Shown: piece by piece, positions 9,802-18,134 of the stretch
Numbering within the stretch: position 1 is the stretch's first letter
Layout of the letters: each line of letters starts with the position of its first letter
From: Pararhizobium sp. YC-54
Lineage (GTDB): Bacteria; Pseudomonadota; Alphaproteobacteria; Rhizobiales; Rhizobiaceae
NCBI RefSeq assembly: GCF_025847205.1
Contig: NZ_JAOYTH010000010.1
Span: forward strand, 124,001-188,000
DNA: 64,000 bases
Direction: 5' to 3'
The notes under the pieces: generated by a model
The model's database searches: none
Told to the model about the DNA's origin: nothing
Seen by the model: only the letters and a program-made list of their open reading frames with translations
Program-made: the position numbers and the translations under genes

Positions 9802-10583
9802 GCTGTTTCCTTCGCGGTTTTCCCGCTGATTTTTTGAAGCTTGATGCCGGCGTCCTTGAGACCCTGTTCGTAGGACGGTTCGATTTCCGCGCCGGTCAGA
9901 ACCGTGTCGAACACATCGAGTTCCGTCAGGAAATGCAGCGCGGATTTGCCAAACTTGCCATGATCGACGAGCAGGATGGTGCGCGCCGCCGACTTGATCA
10001 TTTGCCGCTTGGTCTGGACGACTTCCTGGTCCTGATGGAAGGCTGACGCACCATGGATGGCCGAGCTTGACAGGAAGGCAATATCGGCCCTCAGCGAACG
10101 CAATGCCTCTTCCGTGGTGATGCCGAAGAACCCGTTGAATTTTTTCGAATACTGGCCACCGAGCGAGATCACGTCGATGCCGGCGACGGCTGCCAGCTTG
10201 TTGATCACGCCAAGATTGTTGGTGATGACCGTCAGCGGCCGGATGTCCTTGAGATAGTCCGCCACGCCGCCCGCCGTCGAACCGTCGTCGATAATGATGA
10301 TCTGTCCGGGCTCGATCAGCGTTGCGGCGTGCTGCGCCAGCCGCCGTTTTTCTTCCGCGGCGATCTTCTCGCGATAGCGGAAATCGCTTTCGAACTGCGG
10401 GCTCGACTGGATCGAGGCGCCGCCATGCACCTTGCGCAAAAGGCCGGCCTGCTCGAGATCGTCGAGGTCGCGATGCACCGTCATCTTGCTGACACCGAAA
10501 CGGCTGGCGAGATCCTCGACGGACGCCGAGCCGACCTCCATGAGGATATCCATAATTTCCTGCCGTCGATCGTCCGGTTTCAT
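9798..10583 (-). CDS. eryR: DeoR-family transcriptional regulator (EryR-like)
   Basis: A 261-residue DeoR repressor. The N-terminal helix-turn-helix spans about residues 5-55 (DRRQEIMDILMEVGSASV, then SKMTVHRDLDDLEQAGLLRK with the family HGGA). The C-terminal sugar-phosphate sensor has IIIDDGSTAGGVADYL and LLVDHGKFGKSAL, the phosphosugar-binding signature. It is first in the operon with the TIM-like and RpiB-like isomerases. Like other DeoR proteins it is expected to repress until a phosphorylated intermediate binds. The sequence just upstream contains TTTCGATAAAAAC, of the T-rich type these regulators bind. Confidence 0.85.
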   Translation of the reverse strand: MKPDDRRQEIMDILMEVGSASVEDLASRFGVSKMTVHRDLDDLEQAGLLRKVHGGASIQSSPQFESDFRYREKIAAEEKRRLAQHAATLIEPGQIIIIDDGSTAGGVADYLKDIRPLTVITNNLGVINKLAAVAGIDVISLGGQYSKKFNGFFGITTEEALRSLRADIAFLSSSAIHGASAFHQDQEVVQTKRQMIKSAARTILLVDHGKFGKSALHFLTELDVFDTVLTGAEIEPSYEQGLKDAGIKLQKISGKTAKETA

Positions 10584-11102
10584 CGCGGTGTTCTCTTCTA
10601 CGGCCAGGCCACGAGGAGAGAAATATCACATAAGTTTCGATAAAAACAATCTTATTGATGAGATTTTGTTACTTTTAAATGAGTTTATTGCGGCATTTAG
10701 TGGCTGACGACGGTTTAACGAGCTGTTTTCGCTTGCGATTCCCCGTTTCTTGCAAGGCTTGCGTCTCGCCAGCCCGGCTTGAAGCCAGTGCGGCGGACGA
10801 CATAGAGCAGGTCCGACCGTTCAGCAGCAGACGGTCATCCAGTTGCGGAGAATATTGGGACACTGAACCTTCAAGCGCACAGATGATCTGCCAAAACTCG
10901 CTGTTCACGCCGTGCCTTTTCTTATGCGCTATTTTCCGTGACATGTTGAAAGAGCCGGTCGACACAGGCCTTGACTGAGGATTGGCAACGCTCGGTTAGC
11001 CCTGTCTCTTCATGCCGGCGCGGGTGGAAATGATTTTTATTGTTAAGGGTATGGGGAACGCGATATAATACTACAGTTAATCTTCAGACTTGGAGGTCTG
11101 TC
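10584..11102. other. Divergent intergenic region of about 520 bases
   Basis: Holds the leftward promoter of the eryR operon (AT-rich, about 10620-10690, with a TTTCGAT element and an AATCT/AGATT dyad) and the rightward promoter of the SPW-repeat gene at 11040-11069. Open frames of just under 100 codons on both strands between 10675 and 10980 overlap each other, show no recognisable motif and are not called as genes. Confidence 0.5.
11040..11069 (+). promoter_or_regulatory. Probable sigma-70 promoter of the SPW-repeat gene
   Basis: TTGTTA at 11040-11045 and a perfect TATAAT at 11064-11069, separated by 18 bases, about 35 bases before the GGAGG ribosome-binding site and the ATG at 11103. Confidence 0.6.
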
Positions 11103-11459
11103 ATGGCTAACATGATGCAAGGAACAAAGGGACGGGACTGGGCAAACGTGGTTCTGGCCCTTTGCGTTTTCTTCTCGCCGTGGGTCATCGGCTTTGCGGC
11201 CGATGTCGTGCCGAGCTGGAACGCATGGATCGTCGGGTTCGCGCTCGGTGCACTGGCGGTTGCAACAATATCGGCTTTCGCCGAATGGGAAGAATGGGTC
11301 GATCTGGCGCTCGGACTCTGGCTGGCCGCTTCCCCCTGGCTGCTCGGTTTCACAGCCAACGTGAACGCGATGTGGACCAGCGTGGTGCTGGGACTGATCG
11401 TCGCCGCCGTATCCCTGTGGGCGGTCTGGGATATCCATCACCCCCACGCTCACGCTTGA
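11103..11459 (+). CDS. SPW-repeat membrane protein
   Basis: A small 118-residue inner-membrane protein with four predicted membrane spans in two repeats, each beginning with the SPW signature: FFSPWVIGFAAD and AASPWLLGFTAN, each followed by a second helix starting at a Trp-rich turn (WNAWIVG, MWTSVVLG). The ATG at 11103 has GGAGG correctly placed and a good promoter upstream, so an in-frame start further upstream is not needed. The C-terminus HHPHAHA is His-rich. The SPW family is common in rhizobia but has no established function. It is a single-gene unit before pncB. Confidence 0.85.
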   Translation: MANMMQGTKGRDWANVVLALCVFFSPWVIGFAADVVPSWNAWIVGFALGALAVATISAFAEWEEWVDLALGLWLAASPWLLGFTANVNAMWTSVVLGLIVAAVSLWAVWDIHHPHAHA

Positions 11460-11488
11460 GCTGAGGCATGGAACTATCGCTGCAAGGA

Positions 11489-11509
11489 CCCGCCGCGCGG
11501 AGCGGCGGG
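11489..11509. terminator. GC-rich hairpin after the SPW-repeat gene
   Basis: Perfect 8-bp stem CCCGCCGC/GCGGCGGG with a 5-base loop, 30 bases after the stop codon. The T run follows only after nine further bases, so it is a weak terminator candidate. Confidence 0.4.
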
Positions 11510-11704
11510 GATGCCGCGCTTTTTCTCCACGCACGTTCTAAAGACTTTTTCCTACCCTGTTTCTCGCATCGGCGGTTGCGGCGGAGTGGAAGGACGTGCC
11601 ATGTGTTTCGGCACAGAAATTCCAAATGCGCATGCCATTGGAATCGCAAGGAATGAACCACATATGCAGGCGACGTTGACGGGCGGCGCAAGGGGAGTTT
11701 TTGC

Positions 11705-13009
11705 ATGACCAAGACGGACATCGCCCGCCGGGTCTACGACAACGCCTGGAAGCTCGATCCGGTCGTGCGCAGCCTGCTCGATACGGATTTCTACAAGCTC
11801 CTGATGCTGCAGATGATCTGGCGCCTCTATCCGGACGTCGATGCGACGTTCTCGGTGATCAACCGCACCAAGACCGTGCTGCTGACCGACGAGATCGACG
11901 AGCAGGAACTGCGCGAACAGCTCGATTACGTGCGCGGCCTGCGTTTTACCAAGAAGGAAATGATCTGGCTCGCCGGCAATACGTTCTATGGCCGCAAGCA
12001 GATATTCGCGCCTGATTTCCTCGCCTGGCTCGCCGATTTCCAGCTTCCCGACTACGAACTGTCGCGCCGCCATGGCCAATACGAACTGACCTTCCCGGGT
12101 AAGTGGACCCACACGAGCATGTGGGAAATTCCGGCGCTGGCCATCATCAACGAACTGCGCTCGCGCACCGCCATGAAGGACATGGGCCCGTTTGCGCTGG
12201 ATGTGCTCTATGCGCGCGCAAAAGCCAAGATGTGGTCGAAGGTCGAGCAGCTCAAGGCCTATCCGGAGCTGCGCATCTCCGATTTCGGCACCCGCCGGCG
12301 CCACAGCTTCCTGTGGCAGCGCTGGTGCGTCGAGGCGCTGAAGGAGGGCATCGGCAAGTCCTTCTCCGGCACCAGCAACGTGCTGCTCGCCATGGACACC
12401 GATCTCGAAGCGCTCGGCACCAATGCGCATGAACTGCCGATGGTGGTGGCGGCGCTTGCGCGCAACGACCAGGAACTCGGTCTGGCGCCCTACAAGGTTC
12501 TGCAGGACTGGAACCGGCTTTATGGCGGCAACCTGCTGATCGTTCTGCCCGATGCCTTCGGAACGGCGGCGTTTCTGCGCAATGCCCCGGATTGGGTTGC
12601 CGACTGGACGGGCTTCAGGCCGGACAGTGCGCCGCCGATCGAGGGGGGCGAGAAGATCATTGCCTGGTGGCAGAAGATGGGACGCGACCCCAAGGAAAAG
12701 CTGCTGATCTTCTCGGACGGACTGGACGTCGAAACGATCCTTCAGACCTACCGGCATTTTCAGGGGCGGGTGCGCATGAGTTTCGGCTGGGGTACCAATC
12801 TGACCAACGACTTTGCCGGATGCGCGCCGACCCAGATCGGTGGGCTCAACCCGATTTCCATTGTCTGCAAGGTCAGCGACGCAAATGGCCGCCCGGCTGT
12901 CAAGCTATCCGACAATCCGCGCAAGGCGACCGGCGAGCCTTCGGAAGTCGAGCGCTACCTGAAGTTCTTTGGAACGGAAGATTTTGCCGAGCTGGCCGTC
13001 AAGGTCTGA
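11705..13009 (+). CDS. pncB: Nicotinate phosphoribosyltransferase
   Basis: A 434-residue enzyme of NAD salvage that joins nicotinate to PRPP with ATP use. [11 protein letters not shown] near the N-terminus, [14 protein letters not shown] in the middle (holding the region of the autophosphorylated His) and GTNLTNDF with ISIVCKV toward the end are family signatures. The length matches alphaproteobacterial PncB proteins. The ATG follows a GGGGAG site. It is monocistronic and ends at a strong terminator at 13046-13076. Confidence 0.95.
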   Translation: MTKTDIARRVYDNAWKLDPVVRSLLDTDFYKLLMLQMIWRLYPDVDATFSVINRTKTVLLTDEIDEQELREQLDYVRGLRFTKKEMIWLAGNTFYGRKQIFAPDFLAWLADFQLPDYELSRRHGQYELTFPGKWTHTSMWEIPALAIINELRSRTAMKDMGPFALDVLYARAKAKMWSKVEQLKAYPELRISDFGTRRRHSFLWQRWCVEALKEGIGKSFSGTSNVLLAMDTDLEALGTNAHELPMVVAALARNDQELGLAPYKVLQDWNRLYGGNLLIVLPDAFGTAAFLRNAPDWVADWTGFRPDSAPPIEGGEKIIAWWQKMGRDPKEKLLIFSDGLDVETILQTYRHFQGRVRMSFGWGTNLTNDFAGCAPTQIGGLNPISIVCKVSDANGRPAVKLSDNPRKATGEPSEVERYLKFFGTEDFAELAVKV

Positions 13010-13045
13010 GGGGGGCATCCGCGGCGGGCAACCTTTACAAACAAA

Positions 13046-13076
13046 AACCCAGCCGGCGGAGGCGTCCGGCTGGGTT
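13046..13076 (+). terminator. Rho-independent terminator of pncB
   Basis: Perfect 11-bp stem AACCCAGCCGG/CCGGCTGGGTT with a 9-base loop, 37 bases after the pncB stop, followed by AGTTTG. An A run precedes the stem, so it may also act leftward on the convergent small gene. Confidence 0.75.
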
Positions 13077-13121
13077 AGTTTGCGCATTCTTTTGAGGGAT
13101 GCGCCGGGAGAACTGGTTTCG

Positions 13122-13385
13122 TTACGCGCTCATGCGTAAGCAGTCCGAGCGCGAAGCGAGCGGATGGACCATCGACAGCAGGCGGCGCTTGGGAGCCGCG
13201 AGCAGGTTGGCCGTATGATTTTTGGCGCTTACCGTCCCCGGCTGCATCTGGCGAAGCGCGCTGGCAGCGGAGTAGAGAAGCGTTTTCATTTCATTGGTCG
13301 TGACGCCGTCCGCACGCATAACGGCACGGATCATCGGGTCTGTCAGAACCTCATGGATGGTCAGATCGCTGTTTGCCTGGTGCAT
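13122..13385 (-). CDS. Small conserved hypothetical protein (87 aa)
   Basis: An 87-residue soluble protein beginning MHQANSDLTIHEVLTDPMI with a helical RAVMRADGVTTNEMKTLL segment; the composition and the DPMIRAVMRADG run look like a small family seen in Rhizobium genomes, with no assigned function. AAGGA lies upstream of the ATG. It is transcribed away from a TetR regulator and shares a 126-bp intergenic region with it, including candidate operators, so it could be a target of that regulator. Confidence 0.65.
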   Translation of the reverse strand: MHQANSDLTIHEVLTDPMIRAVMRADGVTTNEMKTLLYSAASALRQMQPGTVSAKNHTANLLAAPKRRLLSMVHPLASRSDCLRMSA

Positions 13386-13491
13386 TGGGTATTCCTTCGG
13401 TTCATCGTCTTTTCCGGCGGGCGGATCCCGGCCGGTGTCTTAAACTTGACATCGTTTTCTTGCGGTGTTACCAGTAAGTAACATTCGAATA

Positions 13492-13507
13492 GTTACCGAC
13501 CGGTCAC
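13492..13507. promoter_or_regulatory. Candidate TetR operator with GACCGGTC core
   Basis: A perfect 8-bp palindrome GACCGGTC (13498-13505) inside an imperfect GTTACC...GGTCAC dyad, immediately before the TetR start. A second dyad GTTAC-6-GTAAC lies 20 bases upstream (13467-13482). GACCGGTC-type sites are frequent for TetR proteins. Confidence 0.5.
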
Positions 13508-13511
13508 ACCT

Positions 13512-14195
13512 ATGTCAAGAAGCCTTGTCAATAAAAATTCGAAATCCGTATCGTCCCCGAAACCGGCAGATGTAAGGCTGGAAAAAGGTGACTGTGTGCA
13601 GGTGCGTCAGGCGCCGAGAGATCGTATTGTTTCAACGGCTTGTGAGCTGTTTCGGCAACACGGCATTCGCGGTATCGGCGTCGATGCGATCGCCGAAGCC
13701 GCCGAAACCAACAAGATGACGCTCTACCGTCATTTCGGCTCGAAAGACGACCTGATCTGCGAGACATTGCGGTTCACCTCCGAAAAAGCCGCCGCCTTCT
13801 GGGACCAACTCGAAGCCTCCTACCCGAACGATCCGATGGCGCAGCTTCACAGTTGGGTGAAGGCCAGGGCACAGTGTCTTGCCGACAATAAATATGGCTG
13901 CGATCTCGCCAATGCGGCCGTTGAATTGAAAGAGCAGGGCCATCCGGCCCATGCGGTGATCGAAAACTTCAAGCTTGCCCAGCGCCGCCGCCTCGAAAAG
14001 CTCTGTCGCGATGCGGGCGTGAGCGAACCGGAGCTGCTCTCCGATACCCTCTCGATGCTGATGGAGGGCGCCCAGGTGAGCAAGCTTGCGACCGGCAGCG
14101 AAGGCCCGTCGATGCGGTTCATGCGGGCATGCGAGGCTGCCATCGCCTCGTTCTGCCAGCCGGCAAAACGGACCGTCGAAACCGTCGGTTCCTGA
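13512..14195 (+). CDS. TetR-family transcriptional regulator
   Basis: A 227-residue TetR repressor. After a 30-residue basic leader, the DNA-binding domain runs about residues 35-85: RDRIVSTACELFRQHGIRGIG, then IAEAAETNKMTLYRHFGSKDDL, the classic TetR signature. The C-terminal part has LHSWVKARAQCLADNKYGCDLANAAVEL, as in regulators with a TetR_C domain, and EGAQVSKL near the end. The operator-like palindrome just upstream suggests autoregulation and possibly control of the divergent 87-residue gene. The ligand is unknown. Confidence 0.88.
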   Translation: MSRSLVNKNSKSVSSPKPADVRLEKGDCVQVRQAPRDRIVSTACELFRQHGIRGIGVDAIAEAAETNKMTLYRHFGSKDDLICETLRFTSEKAAAFWDQLEASYPNDPMAQLHSWVKARAQCLADNKYGCDLANAAVELKEQGHPAHAVIENFKLAQRRRLEKLCRDAGVSEPELLSDTLSMLMEGAQVSKLATGSEGPSMRFMRACEAAIASFCQPAKRTVETVGS

Positions 14196-14342
14196 AGTTT
14201 AAGGCTTGGCCTGCGGCAGCCTGCCGTACGGCCGATTGGCGGCAGCATCGAAGCTCTCGATGGAACAAACGCGCCTCGCGTCCATTTACTTGTTGATTGA
14301 AAAAGCGCTGCTCTGCAGCCGCCTGTCAACAAGAAGGACGGC

Positions 14343-15164
14343 ATGTCCCCTTTCCAGGAATTCATTGTCAATCCAGACCCTGCGGACTGGTGGTCGGCGC
14401 ATCGCGGTGCCTCGCCGATTATCGGCACAGCCATTCACAACGGTCATCATATCCGAAGCGACCTTGAGGATTTCCTCGGCCTCAGCGGCGACCAGCGGCT
14501 GCGGGAGGAGGACCCTTTTACCGAATTTTTCATCCGCGATCTGCCCAACCGCATCGTCTTCCACCGTTCCCGCTTCGAGATCGACATCAACCGTGCCCGC
14601 GACGGCGCCATCTATCTGAAACCGGAACAGGCCTGGGGACTGAAGGTCTGGGCGCAGCAATTGCCTGACGATGCCATCGCGTCTTCTCTCGGCATTCACG
14701 ACGCATACTATGCCATGCTGGAAACCTGCCTGCGCGGCCTTGAGCAGCAATACGGCGCCTTCGTCCTCCTCGACATCCACAGCTACAATCACCGCCGCGA
14801 TGGGGCCGAAGGTCCCGAAATGCCGTTCGAAAAAGCACCGCAGATCAATATAGGCACCTCCTCGATGGATCGTCTGCGCTGGGCGCCGGTGCTCGATGCC
14901 TTCATCGAGCAATTGCGCAGTTTCGAATTTCGTGGCCAGCGCATGGACGTTCGCGAAAACATCGCCTTTCAGGGCAAGGGCGAGCAGACGCGTTTTGTCC
15001 ACGAACGGTTCCCGGCCAGCGGCTGCGCCATTGCCGTCGAATTCAAAAAGTTCTTCATGGACGAGTGGACGGGGGAACCGGATATCGAGGCGCTGACGGC
15101 GATGCGGGAGATGATCCGGCTGTCGCTGCCGGTTCTCACTGAAGCCTTGCGGAAACGGCCATGA
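14343..15164 (+). CDS. N-formylglutamate amidohydrolase-family protein
   Basis: A 273-residue protein of the FGase/HutG family (PF05013). HNGHHIRSDL near residue 30 and LLDIHSYNHRRDG near residue 145 carry the metal-binding and catalytic His/Asp residues; RFEIDINRARDGAIYL is the arginine-rich substrate loop, and AVEFKKFFMDE near the end supplies a conserved Glu. Canonical members deformylate N-formylglutamate in histidine breakdown, but no hut genes are nearby. Instead its stop overlaps the next gene by 4 bp in an operon with a metallopeptidase and an ATP-grasp ligase, so the true substrate is probably an acyl-amino acid or peptide. Confidence 0.85.
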   Translation: MSPFQEFIVNPDPADWWSAHRGASPIIGTAIHNGHHIRSDLEDFLGLSGDQRLREEDPFTEFFIRDLPNRIVFHRSRFEIDINRARDGAIYLKPEQAWGLKVWAQQLPDDAIASSLGIHDAYYAMLETCLRGLEQQYGAFVLLDIHSYNHRRDGAEGPEMPFEKAPQINIGTSSMDRLRWAPVLDAFIEQLRSFEFRGQRMDVRENIAFQGKGEQTRFVHERFPASGCAIAVEFKKFFMDEWTGEPDIEALTAMREMIRLSLPVLTEALRKRP

Positions 15165-17059
15165 CCAACGCCCGTCGCAATCATCGGGATAGCACCGCCA
15201 ACCATCCGGAATGGCTGGAGGACATTCTTGATTGCATCCGGGCGGGCAAGTCCGTGCGTAAGGATTTCGACAATGGCGGCCGCCTTCACATCGATCGGCC
15301 GCTGCCTTTCCTGTCCGTGCATTTAAGCAGGGGCAGGGAGGATCTCGCCGCCCGGGATATTGCCGCTGCCAATGCCTCCTATCTCGTGGTCAACGAGATC
15401 GACGAAGCCCTGCCGGTCATCACGGCGGTCGGCGGCGTTCTTCGGGATCGTTTTAATGCGTTCCTGCTGTTGGATATCGATGAACTCGACCATGACACGC
15501 TGATCACCGACGATGCGGCTTATCTGCCCCCGTTCGAAATCCGGATTGCTTCAACGGCGGATACCGCCGCCAAAGACGCGGCGGAGGCGATGGCCGGGGG
15601 AACCGACATCCGCCCAGTCAAGTTCAGGACGCCGCATGTTGAGCGAATTGAACTGAAGTCCGATCACCAGGCTGCGGCACTGGCCGAGCGGACCGGTTTC
15701 CCGCTGGTCGCCGTCCGGTTCGCCCCGATCTACAGGCAGCCGGAATCGGGCAACACCTATCCCGACCTGCGCGAGCGCCTGGTCGCCAACATCTTCGACG
15801 CCGGCCTGAAGGCATTCGCAGCCTTTGTCGGCGCGACCCAAAGCCTGAAGCTGACGACACACCGGGCGCTCGGCCGCAAAGCCTTCGTCGATGCCGTCAG
15901 CCGTGCCGACCGTAGCTTCGATGATGTTGCATCGAGTTTCGATTTCCTGCTGGCGGTCACGCCGATCAACACGGACGCTGCCTGGCAGGCGTTCAAGGCG
16001 GGCAAATTCAGGCAGGAGCCGCAATTTCTGTACCGGCCACTGTCCGTGCGGGTCGAGGTGGAAAAACGAAAGCTCTTCTCGGTCGCCTTCGACCGCTTCG
16101 AGGATCCCGTCCTCTACCATCTCTACCGCGAGAAGCAGCAGGAACTCGACCTGCAGCTGTCGTTGATTTCAGCGCGCGAAACCAGCCGCTTCGTCGAATA
16201 TGGCCGCGCCCTCTATGGTCCGGTCGAACCGTCGCTCCACCATATGGCCCAGGATATTCTCGCGAAAACGGCAGCGCTTGCCGACGACGGCGATGACAAA
16301 GAGTACGATCCGCAGACGGCGGATTGCCACGAAGTCGAAGCTGCAGCGCGCGTCATGATTGCCGATTACCTTCGGCAATATCGGGGCTTTGCTGCCGAAG
16401 TCGAGTTGCGCGACGACCTGCCGTCCGGAATGCTGGTCTCGGGCGAACGCCTGCTGATCTCACGTCACACCCTGATGCCCAGAGACCGGATCCATGCGCT
16501 TTTGAGCCACGAGATCGGCGTTCATCTTCTCACCTATTTCAACGGCTCGGCGCAGGGGTTGCGGCTCTTCCGCTCCGGCCTTGCCGGCTACGAGGGCATG
16601 CAGGAAGGTCTTGCCGTATTCTCCGAATATATGGCAGGCGGCATGACCGTTAGCCGGTTGCGCCTGATCGCCGCCCGGGTCGTTGCCTGTTCGGCGATGC
16701 TGGAGGGCCGGCCGTTTACCGGGACCTACAACATGCTTGTCGGCGAACACGGGTTCGGGCCGGTCGCTGCCTTCCATCTGGCCATGCGATTGTATCGCGG
16801 CGGTGGGCTCGCCAAGGACGCCATCTATCTGCGCGGGTTGCTGGAACTGCTCAGCCACTTGAAATCGGGCGGTGCGCTCGATCCGTTCTGGATGGGCAAG
16901 ATCTCCGCCTCGCATTTCCGGGTGATGCAGGAATTGAACCTGCGCGGCCTGTTGAAGGCGCCCGTCATTCGCCCTGCTTTTCTTACCCACCCGCAAGCAC
17001 AAGCCCGCCTCGACAAGGCGCGGGCGGGACTGAGCCCTCTGGATATGATCATCAGTTAG
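15161..17059 (+). CDS. DUF1704 (QEGLA-motif) putative zinc metallocarboxypeptidase
   Basis: A 632-residue soluble protein. The C-terminal half carries HEIGVH at residues 450-455 (an HExxxH zinc motif) and QEGLA at 481-485, the defining motif of the flavohemoglobin expression-modulating QEGLA family (DUF1704). Vertebrate members of this family (MATCAP) are tyrosine carboxypeptidases acting on tubulin C-termini with the same HExxxH plus downstream Glu. The N-terminal 300 residues are family-typical but without known function. It is coupled to the upstream amidohydrolase by a 4-bp overlap and followed after 8 bp by an ATP-grasp ligase. A carboxypeptidase role here is inferred. Confidence 0.85.
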   Translation: MTNARRNHRDSTANHPEWLEDILDCIRAGKSVRKDFDNGGRLHIDRPLPFLSVHLSRGREDLAARDIAAANASYLVVNEIDEALPVITAVGGVLRDRFNAFLLLDIDELDHDTLITDDAAYLPPFEIRIASTADTAAKDAAEAMAGGTDIRPVKFRTPHVERIELKSDHQAAALAERTGFPLVAVRFAPIYRQPESGNTYPDLRERLVANIFDAGLKAFAAFVGATQSLKLTTHRALGRKAFVDAVSRADRSFDDVASSFDFLLAVTPINTDAAWQAFKAGKFRQEPQFLYRPLSVRVEVEKRKLFSVAFDRFEDPVLYHLYREKQQELDLQLSLISARETSRFVEYGRALYGPVEPSLHHMAQDILAKTAALADDGDDKEYDPQTADCHEVEAAARVMIADYLRQYRGFAAEVELRDDLPSGMLVSGERLLISRHTLMPRDRIHALLSHEIGVHLLTYFNGSAQGLRLFRSGLAGYEGMQEGLAVFSEYMAGGMTVSRLRLIAARVVACSAMLEGRPFTGTYNMLVGEHGFGPVAAFHLAMRLYRGGGLAKDAIYLRGLLELLSHLKSGGALDPFWMGKISASHFRVMQELNLRGLLKAPVIRPAFLTHPQAQARLDKARAGLSPLDMIIS

Positions 17060-17067
17060 GAGCCGCC

Positions 17068-18114
17068 ATGCGCGTCGCATTCTTCGTCAATTCGATCGAG
17101 ACAGAGGAACCCCGTTTCACCACCACCGCGCTGGCAATGGCCGCGCTCGCCCGTGGCCATGACGTCTGCTATATCACGCCGGGCGATTTCGTCTTGCGTC
17201 CGGACGATAGCCTGATGGTGCGAGTGACCACGGTTGCCGCCGGAAAATACAAGAACGCCCAGGCGTTCCACGATGGTTTTCAGAGCAAGGACGCCAAGGT
17301 CCAGACGATCGACGTTCGCGAGGTCGATGTCATCTTCCTGCGCAACGATCCGTCGCTCGATTCCGACGACCGGCCATGGGCCGCCTATATCGGCGCCATG
17401 TTCGGGCGCCTGGCCTGCGAACGGGGCGCAATCGTCGTCAACGATCCCGGCGGTCTGGCGCTCGCCCAGAACAAGCTCTACTTCCAGGGCTTTCCCGAAG
17501 CGGTGCGTCCGGAAACGCTGATATCCAAGAACATCGAGGAAATCCGCACCTTTGTCGCCGGTCACCGCAAGGGCGTCATCCTGAAGCCGCTGCAGGGCTC
17601 GGGCGGCAAGAACGTCTTCAAGATCGCCACGCCCGACGATGCCAATCTCAACCAGATATTCGAAGCGGTCAGCGGCGAAGGCTACCTGATCGCGCAGGCC
17701 TACTTGCCGGAGGCAAAGGCAGGCGATACCCGCCTCTTCATGATGAACGGCAAACCGCTGGTGCGTGACGGGGTCTATGCCGCTTTCCGCCGTATTCCGG
17801 CCAAGGGCGATCTCCGTTCGAACATGCATGCCGCCGGCACGGCGGAGGCAGCAAAGATCACCGGTGGCATGCTGGCCATCGCCGAGATGGTCCGTCCGAA
17901 ACTGATCGAGGATGGCATGTTCCTGGTTGGTCTCGATATCGTCGGCGACAAGATTTTGGAGATCAACGTCTTCACGCCCGGCGGCCTTCCCGATATTGCC
18001 GGCATGCACAAGATCGATTTCTCCGAGGAAATCATCGAAGCCCTGGAAAACAAGATCGCCATCCGTAAGGTCTATGCCGGCTCCTTGCCCAACCGGGCTC
18101 TGGCCACTCTATAG
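17068..18114 (+). CDS. Glutathione-synthetase-like ATP-grasp ligase
   Basis: A 348-residue ATP-grasp protein with GshB-type layout: an N-terminal Rossmann-like domain (MRVAFFVNSIETEEPRFTTT), VFLRNDPS-type motif (DVIFLRNDPSLDS), then VVNDPGGLALAQNKLYF, the ATP-binding VILKPLQGSGGKNVF and the metal-binding EINVFTPGG near residue 300. These ligases join a carboxylate to an amine through an acyl phosphate. The gene is not next to gshA, sits 8 bp after the QEGLA peptidase and differs in context from housekeeping gshB. It probably makes an amide or peptide bond on a substrate shared with the neighbouring amidohydrolase and peptidase. Confidence 0.85.
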   Translation: MRVAFFVNSIETEEPRFTTTALAMAALARGHDVCYITPGDFVLRPDDSLMVRVTTVAAGKYKNAQAFHDGFQSKDAKVQTIDVREVDVIFLRNDPSLDSDDRPWAAYIGAMFGRLACERGAIVVNDPGGLALAQNKLYFQGFPEAVRPETLISKNIEEIRTFVAGHRKGVILKPLQGSGGKNVFKIATPDDANLNQIFEAVSGEGYLIAQAYLPEAKAGDTRLFMMNGKPLVRDGVYAAFRRIPAKGDLRSNMHAAGTAEAAKITGGMLAIAEMVRPKLIEDGMFLVGLDIVGDKILEINVFTPGGLPDIAGMHKIDFSEEIIEALENKIAIRKVYAGSLPNRALATL

Positions 18115-18134
18115 GCTGTTCTCGGGGCTCATTT

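Noticed and set aside
10675..10978. Overlapping open frames of nearly 100 codons on both strands before the SPW gene
   Set aside because: No ribosome-binding site pattern, no motif and mutual overlap; more likely non-coding control DNA.
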